Origin: Chloroflexota bacterium
Lineage (GTDB): Bacteria; Chloroflexota; Limnocylindria; Limnocylindrales; CSP1-4
Length of the DNA stretch: 64,000 nt
Reading direction: 5' to 3'
Assembly (NCBI GenBank): GCA_026004015.1
Contig: BPIH01000001.1
Location: 142,398 to 206,397, forward strand
In this document: positions 17,922-32,084 of the stretch, piece by piece
Layout of the letters: every line of letters starts with the position of its first letter
Position numbering within the stretch: the first letter of the stretch is position 1
Notes under the pieces: model-generated
Database searches by the model: none
What the model saw: only the letters and a program-made list of their open reading frames with translations
Told to the model about the DNA's origin: nothing
Translations under genes and position numbers: made by a program

Positions 17922-18779
17922 TCAGTCGGGGACGTACTCGAAGCCGTCGCCCCGGCGCCGGATGCGACCGATGGGTCGCTCGGGTTCGTGGGACAGGACG
18001 ATCCGCCAGTTCTCCTCGACGGCCCGCCGGAAGAGATCCATCTTGATCTCGACGCTGTCGATGGGAAAGTCGTCGAAGCTCGGCAGCCAGGTCGGCTGGA
18101 CGCTCCAGGGCCGCATGCAGAGGTCGCCGAAGAAGGCGACGGTCCCCGTCCGGCCTCGGACGACGACGGCCTGGTGGCCGGCGGTGTGGCCGCCCGTCGG
18201 GACGACGACGACCCCGGGCACGAGCTCCCGCTCACCGTCGGCGGCGTCGGCCTCGGCGAAGGGGGCGACGAGGCGGAGCTCGGGCTGGTCGTAGCTGGCG
18301 ACGATCCGTGGGTTGTCGTCGAGGGCGATCCGCCACTCGGCGAGCTGGGCGACGATCCTGGCCCCGGGAAAGGCGGGCCGGCCGTCCCGGTCGAGGAGGC
18401 CGCCGGCGTGATCGAAGTGGAGGTGGCTGAGGGCGACCCAGTCGATCGACTCGGGCGCGAAGCGGGCCGCTCGGAGGGCCTCGAGGATCGGCGGGCCCTC
18501 GACGCCCCGGAGGTGCCGCATCTTCTCGCTCAGGCGCTCCCCGATCCCGGTCTCGACGAGGACCCGGCCGGCCGGGGTCTCGACGAGGAGACAGTTGAGG
18601 GCCTGCCGGAGCCGGTTGGCGGCGTCGATCTCGTCCCGGACGAGCGGCAGCCAGGTCGGCCGCGGGACGTGGCCGAGGAGGACCCCGGCGTCGGAGCGGA
18701 AGGTGCCGGCGACGACGAGGGCGACCCGAGTGCCGCCGCCGAGGTCGGCGAACCAGTCGTGGACGTCGGTGAGGGCCAT
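17922..18779 (-). CDS. Metallo-beta-lactamase-fold hydrolase
   Basis: A 285-residue cytosolic MBL-fold enzyme. The metal-binding motif HLHFDHAGG lies near residue 120, followed by PTGGHTAGHQ, FFGDLCMRP and a late LSHEPE that supplies the last ligands; together they form a complete dinuclear site. The size and the WLP(S)FDD region resemble quorum-quenching lactonase/ flavin-independent MBL proteins, but the substrate cannot be assigned. Start is ATG 18779 (MALTDVHDWF); the frame is open 30 codons further upstream but that part is low-complexity and overlaps the divergent promoter. It is divergent from the uridine phosphorylase gene. Confidence 0.85.
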   Translation of the reverse strand: MALTDVHDWFADLGGGTRVALVVAGTFRSDAGVLLGHVPRPTWLPLVRDEIDAANRLRQALNCLLVETPAGRVLVETGIGERLSEKMRHLRGVEGPPILEALRAARFAPESIDWVALSHLHFDHAGGLLDRDGRPAFPGARIVAQLAEWRIALDDNPRIVASYDQPELRLVAPFAEADAADGERELVPGVVVVPTGGHTAGHQAVVVRGRTGTVAFFGDLCMRPWSVQPTWLPSFDDFPIDSVEIKMDLFRRAVEENWRIVLSHEPERPIGRIRRRGDGFEYVPD

Positions 18780-18855
18780 GGGCGGATGGTACGTCAGCCG
18801 GGACGGCGATCGGGGCGTCGGCGACGACGACGAGGGCGCGTCGCGGTCGACCGGC

Positions 18856-18885
18856 TTGACGCTCGTCATGAGGGCGGACTATGCT
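18856..18885 (+). promoter_or_regulatory. Promoter of the uridine phosphorylase gene
   Basis: TTGACG (18856-18861), 18-base spacer, TATGCT (18880-18885). The ATG at 18881 lies inside this -10, which argues that translation starts further downstream (TTG 18938). Confidence 0.65.
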
Positions 18886-18937
18886 CGGCCGAGTTTCGCG
18901 CGCCAGCGTCGCGAACAGCGGAGAGAGGGACGAGAGG

Positions 18938-19786
18938 TTGCCGAACGCGGACCGCCGCGTTGCGCTCCCGACAGGAGAACGGCAGTACCACATCGGGCTC
19001 GGGCCAGGCGAACTGGCCGAGTACATCCTCCTCCCCGGCGACCCCGATCGGACGACCCGGATCGCCGCCCGGCTCGACACCATCGAGCTCGAGCGCCGAC
19101 ACCGGGAGTTCGCCTCGGTCACCGGGACGTACCGCGGGCTCCGGATCTCCGTCGTCTCGACGGGGATCGGGACCGACAACGTCGAGATCGTCGTTGCCGA
19201 GGCGCTGGCGATCACGAAACGGCCGACCTTCATCCGGGTCGGGTCGTCCGGGGCCCTCCAGCCGGAGATCGGCCTCGGGGACGTCGTCATCTCCACCGGA
19301 GCCGTCCGGCTCGAGACGACGACGAGTTGGTTCGTGGCCGATGGCTACCCCGCGGTCGCCGACTACGAGGCGGTCCTCGCCCTCGTCGAGGCGGCCGCTC
19401 GGCTCGGCCATCGAGCGCACGTCGGGCTCACGGCGACGGCTCCCGGCTTCTACGGTGCGCAAGGTCGCCCGATCCCGCAGCTCCCGATCCGCTACCCTGA
19501 CCTGGCCGAAGCGATGGCGCGCCAGCGCGTCCTGAACTTCGAGATGGAGGCATCGGCACTCTTCGTCCTCGCCGGGCTCGCCGGCTGCCGGGCCGGAGCG
19601 GTCTGCGCCGTCTTCGCCCAGCGCACGACCGGTGCGTTCGTCGAGGGCGAGGCGAAGGAGCGCGCCGAGGCGGCCTGCGTCGAGACCGGCCTGGAGAGCC
19701 TGCTCGTCCTCGCCGAGCTCGACCGCCAGAAGCGCGCTGCCGGGACGGACCGCTGGCGGCCGTCCCTCTGGTCTCGCGCGTCATGA
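18938..19786 (+). CDS. udp: Uridine phosphorylase-like nucleoside phosphorylase
   Basis: NP-I family enzyme that splits a nucleoside with phosphate to base and ribose-1-phosphate, for pyrimidine salvage. The family start YHIGLGPGELAEYILLPGDP carries the phosphate loop; ISVVSTGIGTDN and IRVGSSGALQPEIGLGDVVIS follow; the nucleoside-site segment is LNFEMEASALFVLAGLAG, with the Glu-Met-Glu triad. About 282 residues. The start is set at TTG 18938 after a GAGAGG purine run; the earlier ATG 18881 sits inside the -10 box. Uridine specificity is inferred from overall resemblance, and purine nucleoside phosphorylase is the alternative. Confidence 0.85.
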   Translation: MPNADRRVALPTGERQYHIGLGPGELAEYILLPGDPDRTTRIAARLDTIELERRHREFASVTGTYRGLRISVVSTGIGTDNVEIVVAEALAITKRPTFIRVGSSGALQPEIGLGDVVISTGAVRLETTTSWFVADGYPAVADYEAVLALVEAAARLGHRAHVGLTATAPGFYGAQGRPIPQLPIRYPDLAEAMARQRVLNFEMEASALFVLAGLAGCRAGAVCAVFAQRTTGAFVEGEAKERAEAACVETGLESLLVLAELDRQKRAAGTDRWRPSLWSRAS

Positions 19787-19840
19787 ACCCGGCCGGGGGC
19801 GATGGCTCCGGGTCCGGCAAGCTCTAGAAGGAGGAGCTCC

Positions 19841-19981
19841 GTGGCAGAGGCGTACTGCGTCAAGGACAAGATGAAGGTCCAGATCCAGAACCCGCAGCAG
19901 ATCACGATGAAGAATGGCAAGCCGGCCGTCCAGGGCACCTGTCCGAAGTGCGGCGGCAAGGTCTTCCGCATCGGCGGCTGA
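19841..19981 (+). CDS. DUF5679 small zinc-ribbon-like protein (46 aa)
   Basis: GTG start with an excellent ribosome-binding site (AGAAGGAGGAGCTCC before it). The protein AEAYCVKDKMKVQIQNPQQI continues to MKNGKPAVQGTCPKCGGKVFRIGG, the pattern of DUF5679. The CPKCGG pair is kept, while the N-terminal pair that some members have is reduced to one Cys. It follows the phosphorylase gene by 54 bases in the same direction, so it may be co-transcribed. Function unknown; abundant-protein-type signals (strong site, small size) suggest good expression. Confidence 0.8.
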   Translation: MAEAYCVKDKMKVQIQNPQQITMKNGKPAVQGTCPKCGGKVFRIGG

Positions 19982-19994
19982 ACCCGGATCGCCA

Positions 19995-20032
19995 TCGACG
20001 GCCCCGCGCCGGCCCGCTCCGGCGGGGGTCGT
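19995..20032 (+). terminator. GC hairpin after the DUF5679 gene
   Basis: GGCCCCGCGCCGG...CCGGCGGGGGTC forms an imperfect stem (CCCCG-CGCCGG with CCGGCG-GGGG) followed by GTTCCCTGT. The position just after the stop codon and before an independent gap promoter fits a terminator. Confidence 0.45.
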
Positions 20033-20192
20033 TCCCTGTCCGGCTGGCCGGCGAGGCCTCCGATCCCGCAGGGCCAGTCGCCTCCTGCCAGACGGCCCCG
20101 GCCGGGGGCCGGCCGACCGCCCCGCCGGCGACCAGCCGCGGGCGCCCGTTCGGGTCCATTCGGCCCATCCTGGAGGCGCCGGGCCCCTCTGC

Positions 20193-20198
20193 TAGAAT
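20193..20198 (+). promoter_or_regulatory. -10 box and long leader of the gap gene
   Basis: TAGAAT in the context CTGCTAGAATGCC, a form seen at several promoters in this window. It would give a leader of about 240 bases before gap (20444). I found no known riboswitch or clear secondary structure in 20200-20443, and no other gene there. Confidence 0.45.
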
Positions 20199-20443
20199 GC
20201 CGGCAAATCCCACGACCATCCAGCGCGAGGCCCGCCCTGCCACCACGTCCTGCGTCCACGCCGGGCTGGGCGACCTGCCCGGCCGGGGGAGCCCGGTCGG
20301 CTCCCAGGCGGACGATCGCTCTCTCCGGCCGCCGTTCGCAGGCATCGGCGGTCGGGCCGCCGCCGACGGACGAGGCCGCGCCGCAGCGCCGTCGGGGACG
20401 CTCGGCGCCGTGACGACGGACGACTGACGAAGGAGGTCCTGCC

Positions 20444-21469
20444 ATGGCAGTTCGCGTCGGCATCAACGGCTTCGGTCGGATCGGCCGCCAGACCCTCAAG
20501 GCGCTCCTCGAGCGGGCCCCCGACGTCGAGGTCGTCGCCGTCAACGACCTCGTCGAGACGAGCCTGAACGCCCTCCTCTTCAAGCACGACTCGACCTACG
20601 GCGCCTACCCCGGCACCGTCGACCACACCGAGGACAGCCTCGTCATCGACGGTCGCCAGATCCGGGTCCTCAAGGAAGCCGATCCGGCGAACCTCCCCTG
20701 GCGGGATCTCGGCGTCGACATCGTCGTCGAGTCGACCGGCCGCTTCACCGACGCCGCCAAGGCTCGAGCCCACCTCGAGGCCGGGGCCAAGAAGGTCATC
20801 ATCACCGCACCCGCCAAGGGTGAGGACGTGACCATCGTCCTCGGCGTGAACGACGCCGTCTACGACCCCGAGCGCCACCACATCATCAGCAACGCCTCCT
20901 GCACGACGAACTGCCTCGCCCCGGCGGCGAAGGTCGTCCACGACCTCTGCACCATCGAGCGGGGCCTCATGAACACGATCCACAGCTACACGAACGACCA
21001 GCGGATCCTCGACGTCGCCCACAAGGACCCGCGCCGGGCGCGCTCGGCCGGGCAGAACATCATCCCCACGACGACGGGCGCGGCAAAGGCCCTCGCCCTC
21101 GTCATCCCCGACCTCAAGGGCAAGTTCGACGGCTTCAGCCTCCGCGTTCCGACGCCGACCGTCTCGGTCGTCGACTTCACCGCCGACGTCGCCCGGCCGA
21201 CGAGCGTCGAGGAGCTGAACGAGGCCTTCCGAGCCGCCGCCGCCGGCCCGATGAAGGGGATCCTCGGGGTCTCCGACGAGCCCCTCGTCTCGTCCGACTT
21301 CCGGGGAGACAGCCGCTCGTCGATCATCGACGCCCAGAGCACGATGGTCATGGGCGGGACGATGGTCAAGGTCATCGCCTGGTACGACAACGAATGGGGC
21401 TACAGCTGCCGCGTCGCCGACCTCGTGGCCATGGTCGCCGCCAAGCTGCCGGCGGCGACCCGGGCCTGA
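20444..21469 (+). CDS. gap: Glyceraldehyde-3-phosphate dehydrogenase, type I
   Basis: Glycolytic oxidation of glyceraldehyde-3-phosphate to 1,3-bisphosphoglycerate, as a cytosolic tetramer. The Rossmann start [20 protein letters not shown], the catalytic cysteine segment [13 protein letters not shown] near residue 150, the [11 protein letters not shown] segment and the C-terminal [15 protein letters not shown] are all present. At 341 residues it has the normal length. GAAGGAGG precedes ATG 20444 by seven bases. First gene of the gap-pgk-eno series; a 249-base gap to pgk suggests separate or partly separate transcription. No frame breaks. Confidence 0.97.
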   Translation: MAVRVGINGFGRIGRQTLKALLERAPDVEVVAVNDLVETSLNALLFKHDSTYGAYPGTVDHTEDSLVIDGRQIRVLKEADPANLPWRDLGVDIVVESTGRFTDAAKARAHLEAGAKKVIITAPAKGEDVTIVLGVNDAVYDPERHHIISNASCTTNCLAPAAKVVHDLCTIERGLMNTIHSYTNDQRILDVAHKDPRRARSAGQNIIPTTTGAAKALALVIPDLKGKFDGFSLRVPTPTVSVVDFTADVARPTSVEELNEAFRAAAAGPMKGILGVSDEPLVSSDFRGDSRSSIIDAQSTMVMGGTMVKVIAWYDNEWGYSCRVADLVAMVAAKLPAATRA

Positions 21470-21718
21470 GTGCGGGCGGCCCCCCGGAACGGGGTGGACG
21501 AACCGGCGACGACCCGATCGCCCGGCCACCCGACGGGCGGCCGACCGGCCTCGGGCGCCCGGGACCCTGATGCCGAGTTCCCCTCGAGCGTCTGACCCGG
21601 TTCGAGGCCCTCGACCCGCCCCGGGCCCGGCGACCGGCCGAGGCTGACCCGCCCCGCCGAGGGACGGCGACGAGCGGCGATCGGCGGCCCGGCGCCTCGG
21701 CAACGAAAGGGAAGCACG
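21470..21718 (+). other. gap-pgk intergenic region, no gene seen
   Basis: Two hundred and forty-nine bases of very GC-rich sequence without a supported ORF. GAAAGGG before 21719 is the pgk ribosome-binding site. I see no clear promoter or terminator. Confidence 0.5.
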
Positions 21719-27402
<5,684 letters not shown>

Positions 27403-27510
27403 CGGGTCGAGTACCTCCTCGCCAGATGTTGCCATGCCGGGCGACGGCGGACCGTTGCCGGCGGCACGGACGGGCGGGTCGGCGGGGCGTCGTCGGCGAC
27501 GGCGGGCCAG

Positions 27511-27516
27511 TATCCT
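27511..27516 (+). promoter_or_regulatory. -10 box for leaderless lepA
   Basis: TATCCT ends seven bases before the GTG at 27524; no Shine-Dalgarno sequence lies between. Divergent from pgi. Confidence 0.45.
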
Positions 27517-27523
27517 CGCCGCC

Positions 27524-29357
27524 GTGACGAGCCACGCCCGGACCGGATCGGCGATCCAGTCGCGGATCCGGAACTTCTCGATCATCGCCCACATCGACCA
27601 CGGCAAGTCGACCCTCGCCGACCGGCTCCTCGAGCTGACCCACACCATCGATCCGCGGCAGATGACGAGCCAGGTCCTCGATTCCATGGACCTCGAGCGG
27701 GAGAAGGGGATCACCATCAAGGCCCGGGCCGTTCGCCTCGAGTACACCGCCCGGGACGGACACCGGTACGCCCTGAACCTCATCGACACGCCCGGCCACG
27801 TCGACTTCAGCTACGAGGTGAGCCGCAGCCTCCAGGCCTGCGAGGGGGCCATCCTCGTCGTCGACGCCGCCCAGGGGATCGAGGCCCAGACCCTGGCCAA
27901 CGTCCACCTCGCCCTCCGCCAGAACCTCGTCATCATCCCCGTCGTCAACAAGATCGACCTGCCCTCGGCCCAGCCCGAGGTCGTCGTCGAGGAGCTCGAG
28001 AACGTCCTCGCCATCCCCCGCGAGGAGGTCATCTTCGCCTCGGCCAAGGAGGGGACCGGCGTGCCCGAGATCCTCGAGGCGATCGTGACTCGTATCCCGC
28101 CGCCCAAGGGCGACCCCGAGGCGCCCTTGCGGGCCCTCGTCTTCGACTCCCACTACGACCCCTACAAGGGCGTCGTCGCCTACGTCCGCCTCGTCGAGGG
28201 GATCCTCCGGAGCGGCGACACGATCCGGCTCATGGCCTCCGGGGCGACGTCGGAGCTCCTCGAGCTCGGCGTCTTCCGGCCCCAGCTCGTCCCCGTCGAG
28301 GCCCTCACGGCCGGTGAGGTCGGCTACGTGGCGACCGGCCTCAAGAGCGTCCGCGACGCCCGCGTCGGCGACACCCTCACCTCGGGCCGACCGACCGGCG
28401 GCGGATCCGCTGCCCGGCTACCAACCGGCGAAGCCCCTCGTCTTCGCCGGCCTCTACCCCGTCGCCGGGGACGACTACCCGCTCCTCCGCGACGCCCTCG
28501 AGAAGCTCCACCTCAACGACGCCAGCTTCAGCTTCGAGCCCGAGAGCTCGGTCGCCCTCGGCTTCGGCTTCCGGTGCGGCTTCCTCGGTCTCCTCCACAT
28601 GGAGATCGTCCAGGAGCGCCTCGAGCGGGAGTTCGGTCTCGAGCTCATCGCCTCCGCCCCCTCCGTCGAGTACGAGGTCACCTTGAGCCACGGGCGGGGG
28701 ACGGTCATCGTCGACAACCCGGCCCGGATGCCGCCGCCCAACGAGATCGAGGCCATCGCCGAGCCATGGGTCCGGGTCTCCATCGTCTCGCCGGCCGCCT
28801 ACATCGGCGCCCTCATGGAGCTGACGACGAACCGGCGGGGCGTCTTCCTCGACCTCGAGTACCTCGATCCGCAGCGGGTCCTCATGCGCTTCGAGATGCC
28901 CCTCGCCGAGCTCATCGTCGACTTCTATGACCAGCTCAAGAGCCGGACCGCCGGCTACGCCTCGATGGACTACGAGGAGATCGGCTCCCGGCCGGCCGAC
29001 CTCGTCAAGGTCGACGTCCTCGTCAACGGGGAGCCCGTCGACGCCCTTTCGGTCATCGTCCATCGGAGCCGCGCCTACGCGACCGGCCGGGCCCTCGTCG
29101 AGAAGCTCCGCGGCCTCATCCCGCGCCAACTCTTCGAGGTCCCGATCCAGGCCGCCATCGGCTCCCACGTCATCGCTCGGGAGACGATCCGCGCCCTCCG
29201 CAAGAACGTCCTCGCCAAGTGCTACGGTGGAGACGTCACCCGGAAGCGCAAGCTCCTCGAGAAGCAGAAGGAAGGGAAGCGGCGGATGAAGCGGGTCGGC
29301 CAGGTCGAGATCCCGCAGGAGGCGTTCCTCGCCCTCCTCCGGACCGCCGAGGGCTGA
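27524..29357 (+). CDS. lepA: Elongation factor 4 (LepA), one frameshift
   Basis: Ribosome-associated translational GTPase. GTG 27524 is followed by ATCCGGAACTTC and the G1 loop [29 protein letters not shown] (switch I), [13 protein letters not shown] (G3), and VVNKIDLP (G4) are intact. The frame changes near 28390 (around GDTLTSG), and the second part reads [40 protein letters not shown], and the LepA-specific C-terminal domain ending [20 protein letters not shown]. Total about 611 codons, the normal size. The break is a net +1 base in a G/C-rich run. First gene of the conserved lepA-hemW-hrcA-grpE-dnaK stretch. Confidence 0.94.
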
Positions 29358-29364
29358 GGCGTCG

Positions 29365-30126
29365 ATGGAGGAAACGCTCCGGTCCCTCGTCGCCGTCGCC
29401 CTCGGGCTCCTCGTCGTCCTCCTCCGGCTCGACGCCGAGCGCTTCGGGGCGGCCGAGTACGACGAACCGGAGCCGGGTCGGCCGCGATCCCTCCTCCGCC
29501 GCCTCGGCTGGTACGCCGTCGGGGCAGGCCTCGTCGCCCTGGCGGCCATCGTCCATCCCCGGCCCGAGACGGAGCTCGCCCTGACCCCAGGCCGGGACCG
29601 CCTCTCCGTCGTCACCCTCGGCTTCGCCTACGGGGCGATCGCCACCGCCCAGGCCATCGCCTTCGCCTGGCTCCGCTATCACCGCCTTCGGCTGCCACCG
29701 GTCTCGTCGTACCCGGGGGCGGCCCTGAACGCCCTCGGGACGGCCTTCGTCGACGAGGCCGCCTTCCGGGGCATCCTCCTCGGGACGCTCCTCCTCGCCG
29801 GCATCGACCGCGACCTCGCCATCCTGACGGCGGCCCTCGTCTACGGTCTGGCGACCCGGCTCGGGGCGCCGGGCCGCGAGCCGTACATGCTCGTCCTCGC
29901 CCTCCTCGCCGGACTGGCCGGGGGCTGGCTGACCGTCGAAACGGGCGGCATCGGGGCCGCCTTCCTCGGTCACGCCATCGGCCGCTTCGCCGTCTTCGTG
30001 GCGACCGGCCACCCCGGTCGGGTCGCCCCGCGGGGCACCGAGGTCGAGGACGTCGAGCGCCGGCGGCGGCCGCCCGCCGGCTGGCGGGTCATCCTCGGTC
30101 GCGATGCGGGTTCGCGGGATCGCTAG
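29365..30126 (+). CDS. CPBP-family intramembrane metalloprotease-like protein
   Basis: A 253-residue membrane protein seven bases after lepA. Several hydrophobic helices are visible (SLVAVALGLLVVLLRL; WYAVGAGLVALAAIV; VVTLGFAYGAIATAQAIAFAW). The core motif of the Rce1/CPBP (Abi) family is FVDEAAFRGILLGTLLL, with Asp in place of the first Glu of the usual EExxxR, and the later FLGHAIGRFAVF supplies the conserved His. Members cleave membrane proteins or act in bacteriocin immunity; the substrate here is unknown. The E-to-D change may leave activity or weaken it. Its end overlaps the hemW start by 23 bases, showing tight coupling. Confidence 0.75.
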   Translation: MEETLRSLVAVALGLLVVLLRLDAERFGAAEYDEPEPGRPRSLLRRLGWYAVGAGLVALAAIVHPRPETELALTPGRDRLSVVTLGFAYGAIATAQAIAFAWLRYHRLRLPPVSSYPGAALNALGTAFVDEAAFRGILLGTLLLAGIDRDLAILTAALVYGLATRLGAPGREPYMLVLALLAGLAGGWLTVETGGIGAAFLGHAIGRFAVFVATGHPGRVAPRGTEVEDVERRRRPPAGWRVILGRDAGSRDR

Positions 30127-31549
30127 TCCCGCAGCCCGGCGCGAGCCGACCCCGCCGCCCGACCGAGCCGCGCTGCGCGAGCCGCCGACCCGGCCGCCCG
30201 ACCGAGCCGCGCTGCGCGAGTCGCCGATTCCGCCGCCCGACACCCCGCCGCTGCCCGAACCCACCTGGCCGCCGCGGACGACCCCGGGCCCGCCCCTCGG
30301 CCTCTACGTCCACGTTCCCTTCTGCGTCTCGCGCTGCCCGTACTGCGACTTCGCCGTCGTGGCGGGCGCGGCCACCCGGGGCCCCCGGAACCGGATCGGT
30401 GCCTTCCTGGCCGCCCTCGAGACCGAGCTCCGGCTCCGGGCCGACGCCCTCGACGAGCGCTTCGGGCCGCCGGGGACGCCGGTCCGACCCGCCCTCGAGA
30501 CCTGCTACCTCGGGGGTGGGACGCCGTCCCTCCTCGGTCCGGCCGCCGTCGAGCGGATCCTCCGGTCGATCGCCGATCGCTTCGGTCTCGCCCCCTGGGC
30601 CGAGGTCAGCCTCGAGGCGAACCCGGGGCCCGACGAGCGCGGCGACCCCCTCGCCTGGCGTCAGGTCGGCGTCACCCGGCTCTCCTTCGGCGGCCAGAGC
30701 CTCGACCCCGCCGAGCTGCGAACCCTCGGCCGCCGCCACCGACCGGCCGACGTCGTGGCCGCCGTCGAGGCGGCCCGCCGGGCGGGGATCGGCTCGGTCA
30801 ACGTCGATCTCCTCTACGACGTCCCGGGCCAGACCCTCGCCTCCTTCGCGGCGAGCCTCGCCGCCGTCATCGAAGCCGGTGCCGACCACGTCTCCTGCTA
30901 CGCCCTCGAGCTCGGCGTCGGGGAGGTCGACGGGGCCGCGTCGCCCGACCGTGCGACGGGCGAAGCGGTGACGCCCGACCGCTCGGCCCCCGGCCGCGGC
31001 GCCCTCGTCTGGAGACGCCGGATGCGAGCCGGCCAGGACCCGGATCGGGCGGCGGCGATGTACGAGCTCGCCGCCGAACGGCTCGCCGCCGCCGGGTACC
31101 GCGGCTACGAGCTGAGCAACTGGGCGCGCCCAGGCCACGAGAGCCGCCACAACCTCCTCTACTGGGCGCGGTGGCCGGTCGAGGCCGTCGGACCGGGCGC
31201 CCACGCCTTCGACGGTGCCGTCCGCCGCTGGACGACGGCGTCCCTGGAGGCGTACCTCGCCGCCCTCGTGCCGCGCGACGGCCGGCCCCCCGAGCCCCCG
31301 CCGGGCGGCCGCGAGGTCCTCGACCCGGCGACGGCTCGCGCCGAGACGTGGATCCTCGGTCTCCGGACCGAGCGCGGCCTGCCGGCCTTCGCGGCGGAAG
31401 ATGCGGCGGCCGGCGAGGCCGTGGCCTGGGCGATGGCGGCCGGCCTCATGGAGGTCACGGCTGGCGAACCCGGGACCTCCGACCGACGGGTCCGCCTTAC
31501 TCGCCGAGGGCGACTCCTCTCGAACGAGGTCTTCGTCCGCTTCGTTTGA
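30104..31549 (+). CDS. hemW: HemW-like radical SAM protein
   Basis: Radical SAM protein related to coproporphyrinogen dehydrogenase, now thought to deliver heme. Cys74, Cys78 and Cys81 in VPFCVSRCPYCDF form the [4Fe-4S] site (CxxxCxxC; HemN enzymes have an extra Cys in CxxxCxxCxC, absent here). ETCYLGGGTPSLL, RLSFGGQSLDPAELRTLGR, VNVDLLYDVPGQT and the YELSNWARPGHESRHNLLYW segment follow, all typical. The 481 residues include a Pro-rich N-terminal extension with a 39-base (13-residue) direct repeat, PPDRAALRE(P/S)P. An insertion of about 40 residues after LELGVGE lies before the C-terminal helical part. Overlaps the CPBP gene. Position before hrcA is the conserved order. Confidence 0.9.
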   Translation: MRVRGIASPAARREPTPPPDRAALREPPTRPPDRAALRESPIPPPDTPPLPEPTWPPRTTPGPPLGLYVHVPFCVSRCPYCDFAVVAGAATRGPRNRIGAFLAALETELRLRADALDERFGPPGTPVRPALETCYLGGGTPSLLGPAAVERILRSIADRFGLAPWAEVSLEANPGPDERGDPLAWRQVGVTRLSFGGQSLDPAELRTLGRRHRPADVVAAVEAARRAGIGSVNVDLLYDVPGQTLASFAASLAAVIEAGADHVSCYALELGVGEVDGAASPDRATGEAVTPDRSAPGRGALVWRRRMRAGQDPDRAAAMYELAAERLAAAGYRGYELSNWARPGHESRHNLLYWARWPVEAVGPGAHAFDGAVRRWTTASLEAYLAALVPRDGRPPEPPPGGREVLDPATARAETWILGLRTERGLPAFAAEDAAAGEAVAWAMAAGLMEVTAGEPGTSDRRVRLTRRGRLLSNEVFVRFV

Positions 31550-31648
31550 GCTCGACTTCGTCCGAGCTCGACCCCCGAGGACTCGGGCACCGACCTGCCG
31601 TGGGTTCGGACGCGCCCCGCCGCCGATCGCGCCGCGTCGCCCGGCGGC

Positions 31649-31790
31649 GTGTTCTGGGAACACGAAGAGGGCCGTATCCTCCGAGCGAACCTCCCCCGTA
31701 CCCGCCCTTCGGTGTTGGTGGCGCACGAAGCCGCCGACTCGGTCGCTCGCATCGCCCCCGCACCCCCCCAGTTTGGTGTTCTGGGCGCAC
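31649..31790 (+). repeat. Array of three hairpin units, 63/64-base period
   Basis: Three related 15-base cores start at 31649 (GTGTTCTGGGAACAC, a perfect palindrome), 31712 (GTGTTGGTGGCGCAC) and 31776 (GTGTTCTGGGCGCAC), 63 and 64 bases apart. Each is preceded by a C-rich run ending in TTCG or TTTG and flanks extend the stem (for unit 2, CTTCG...CGAAG). A decayed fourth copy may end near 31862 (GGGCACACCGC). The same unit with the same spacing recurs at 51018-51159. The 31550-31926 region contains no gene that I can support. Confidence 0.7.
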
Positions 31791-31926
31791 CGCCCCCGAA
31801 GCGCCCCCCCGAGGCGCCCCCGACGGCGCATCCGCCCCCAAATAGCGGCGTCGGGCACACCGCGGCGGTGAGGCTCGAGGTCCGCTCGGAGACGCCGCTC
31901 CAGCCCGAGGGCTACCCCAGGCTCCG

Positions 31927-31956
31927 TTGACACTCTCCCCCTCCGACTGCTACCAT
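31927..31956 (+). promoter_or_regulatory. Promoter of hrcA-grpE-dnaK
   Basis: Perfect TTGACA (31927-31932), 18-base spacer, TACCAT (31951-31956). The CIRCE operator begins 13 bases after the -10, so bound HrcA would cover the transcription start. Confidence 0.85.
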
Positions 31957-31969
31957 TCGGCGCAGATCG

Positions 31970-31996
31970 TTAGCACTCTAACCATGAGAGTGCTAA
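31970..31996 (+). promoter_or_regulatory. CIRCE operator
   Basis: TTAGCACTC-TAACCATGA-GAGTGCTAA matches the consensus CIRCE inverted repeat exactly, with the standard nine-base spacer. It is the binding site of HrcA, encoded directly downstream, giving autoregulated heat-shock control of hrcA, grpE and dnaK. Confidence 0.97.
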
Positions 31997-32084
31997 CAAG
32001 GAGTCGGTACCCTCGTGGGTACTGGCGGTCGAACCGCCCAGCCGACGCCCACGTCGAAACACCGAACGTTCGAGGACGAGCCCA

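Noticed and set aside
18881-18938. ATG 18881 as start of uridine phosphorylase
   Set aside because: The codon lies inside the TATGCT -10 box of a good promoter, so the message would begin after it.
31649-31790. CRISPR array
   Set aside because: The 63/64-base regularity resembles repeat plus spacer, but the repeated part is only about 15-25 bases, differs between copies, occurs in both orientations, and no cas genes are nearby.
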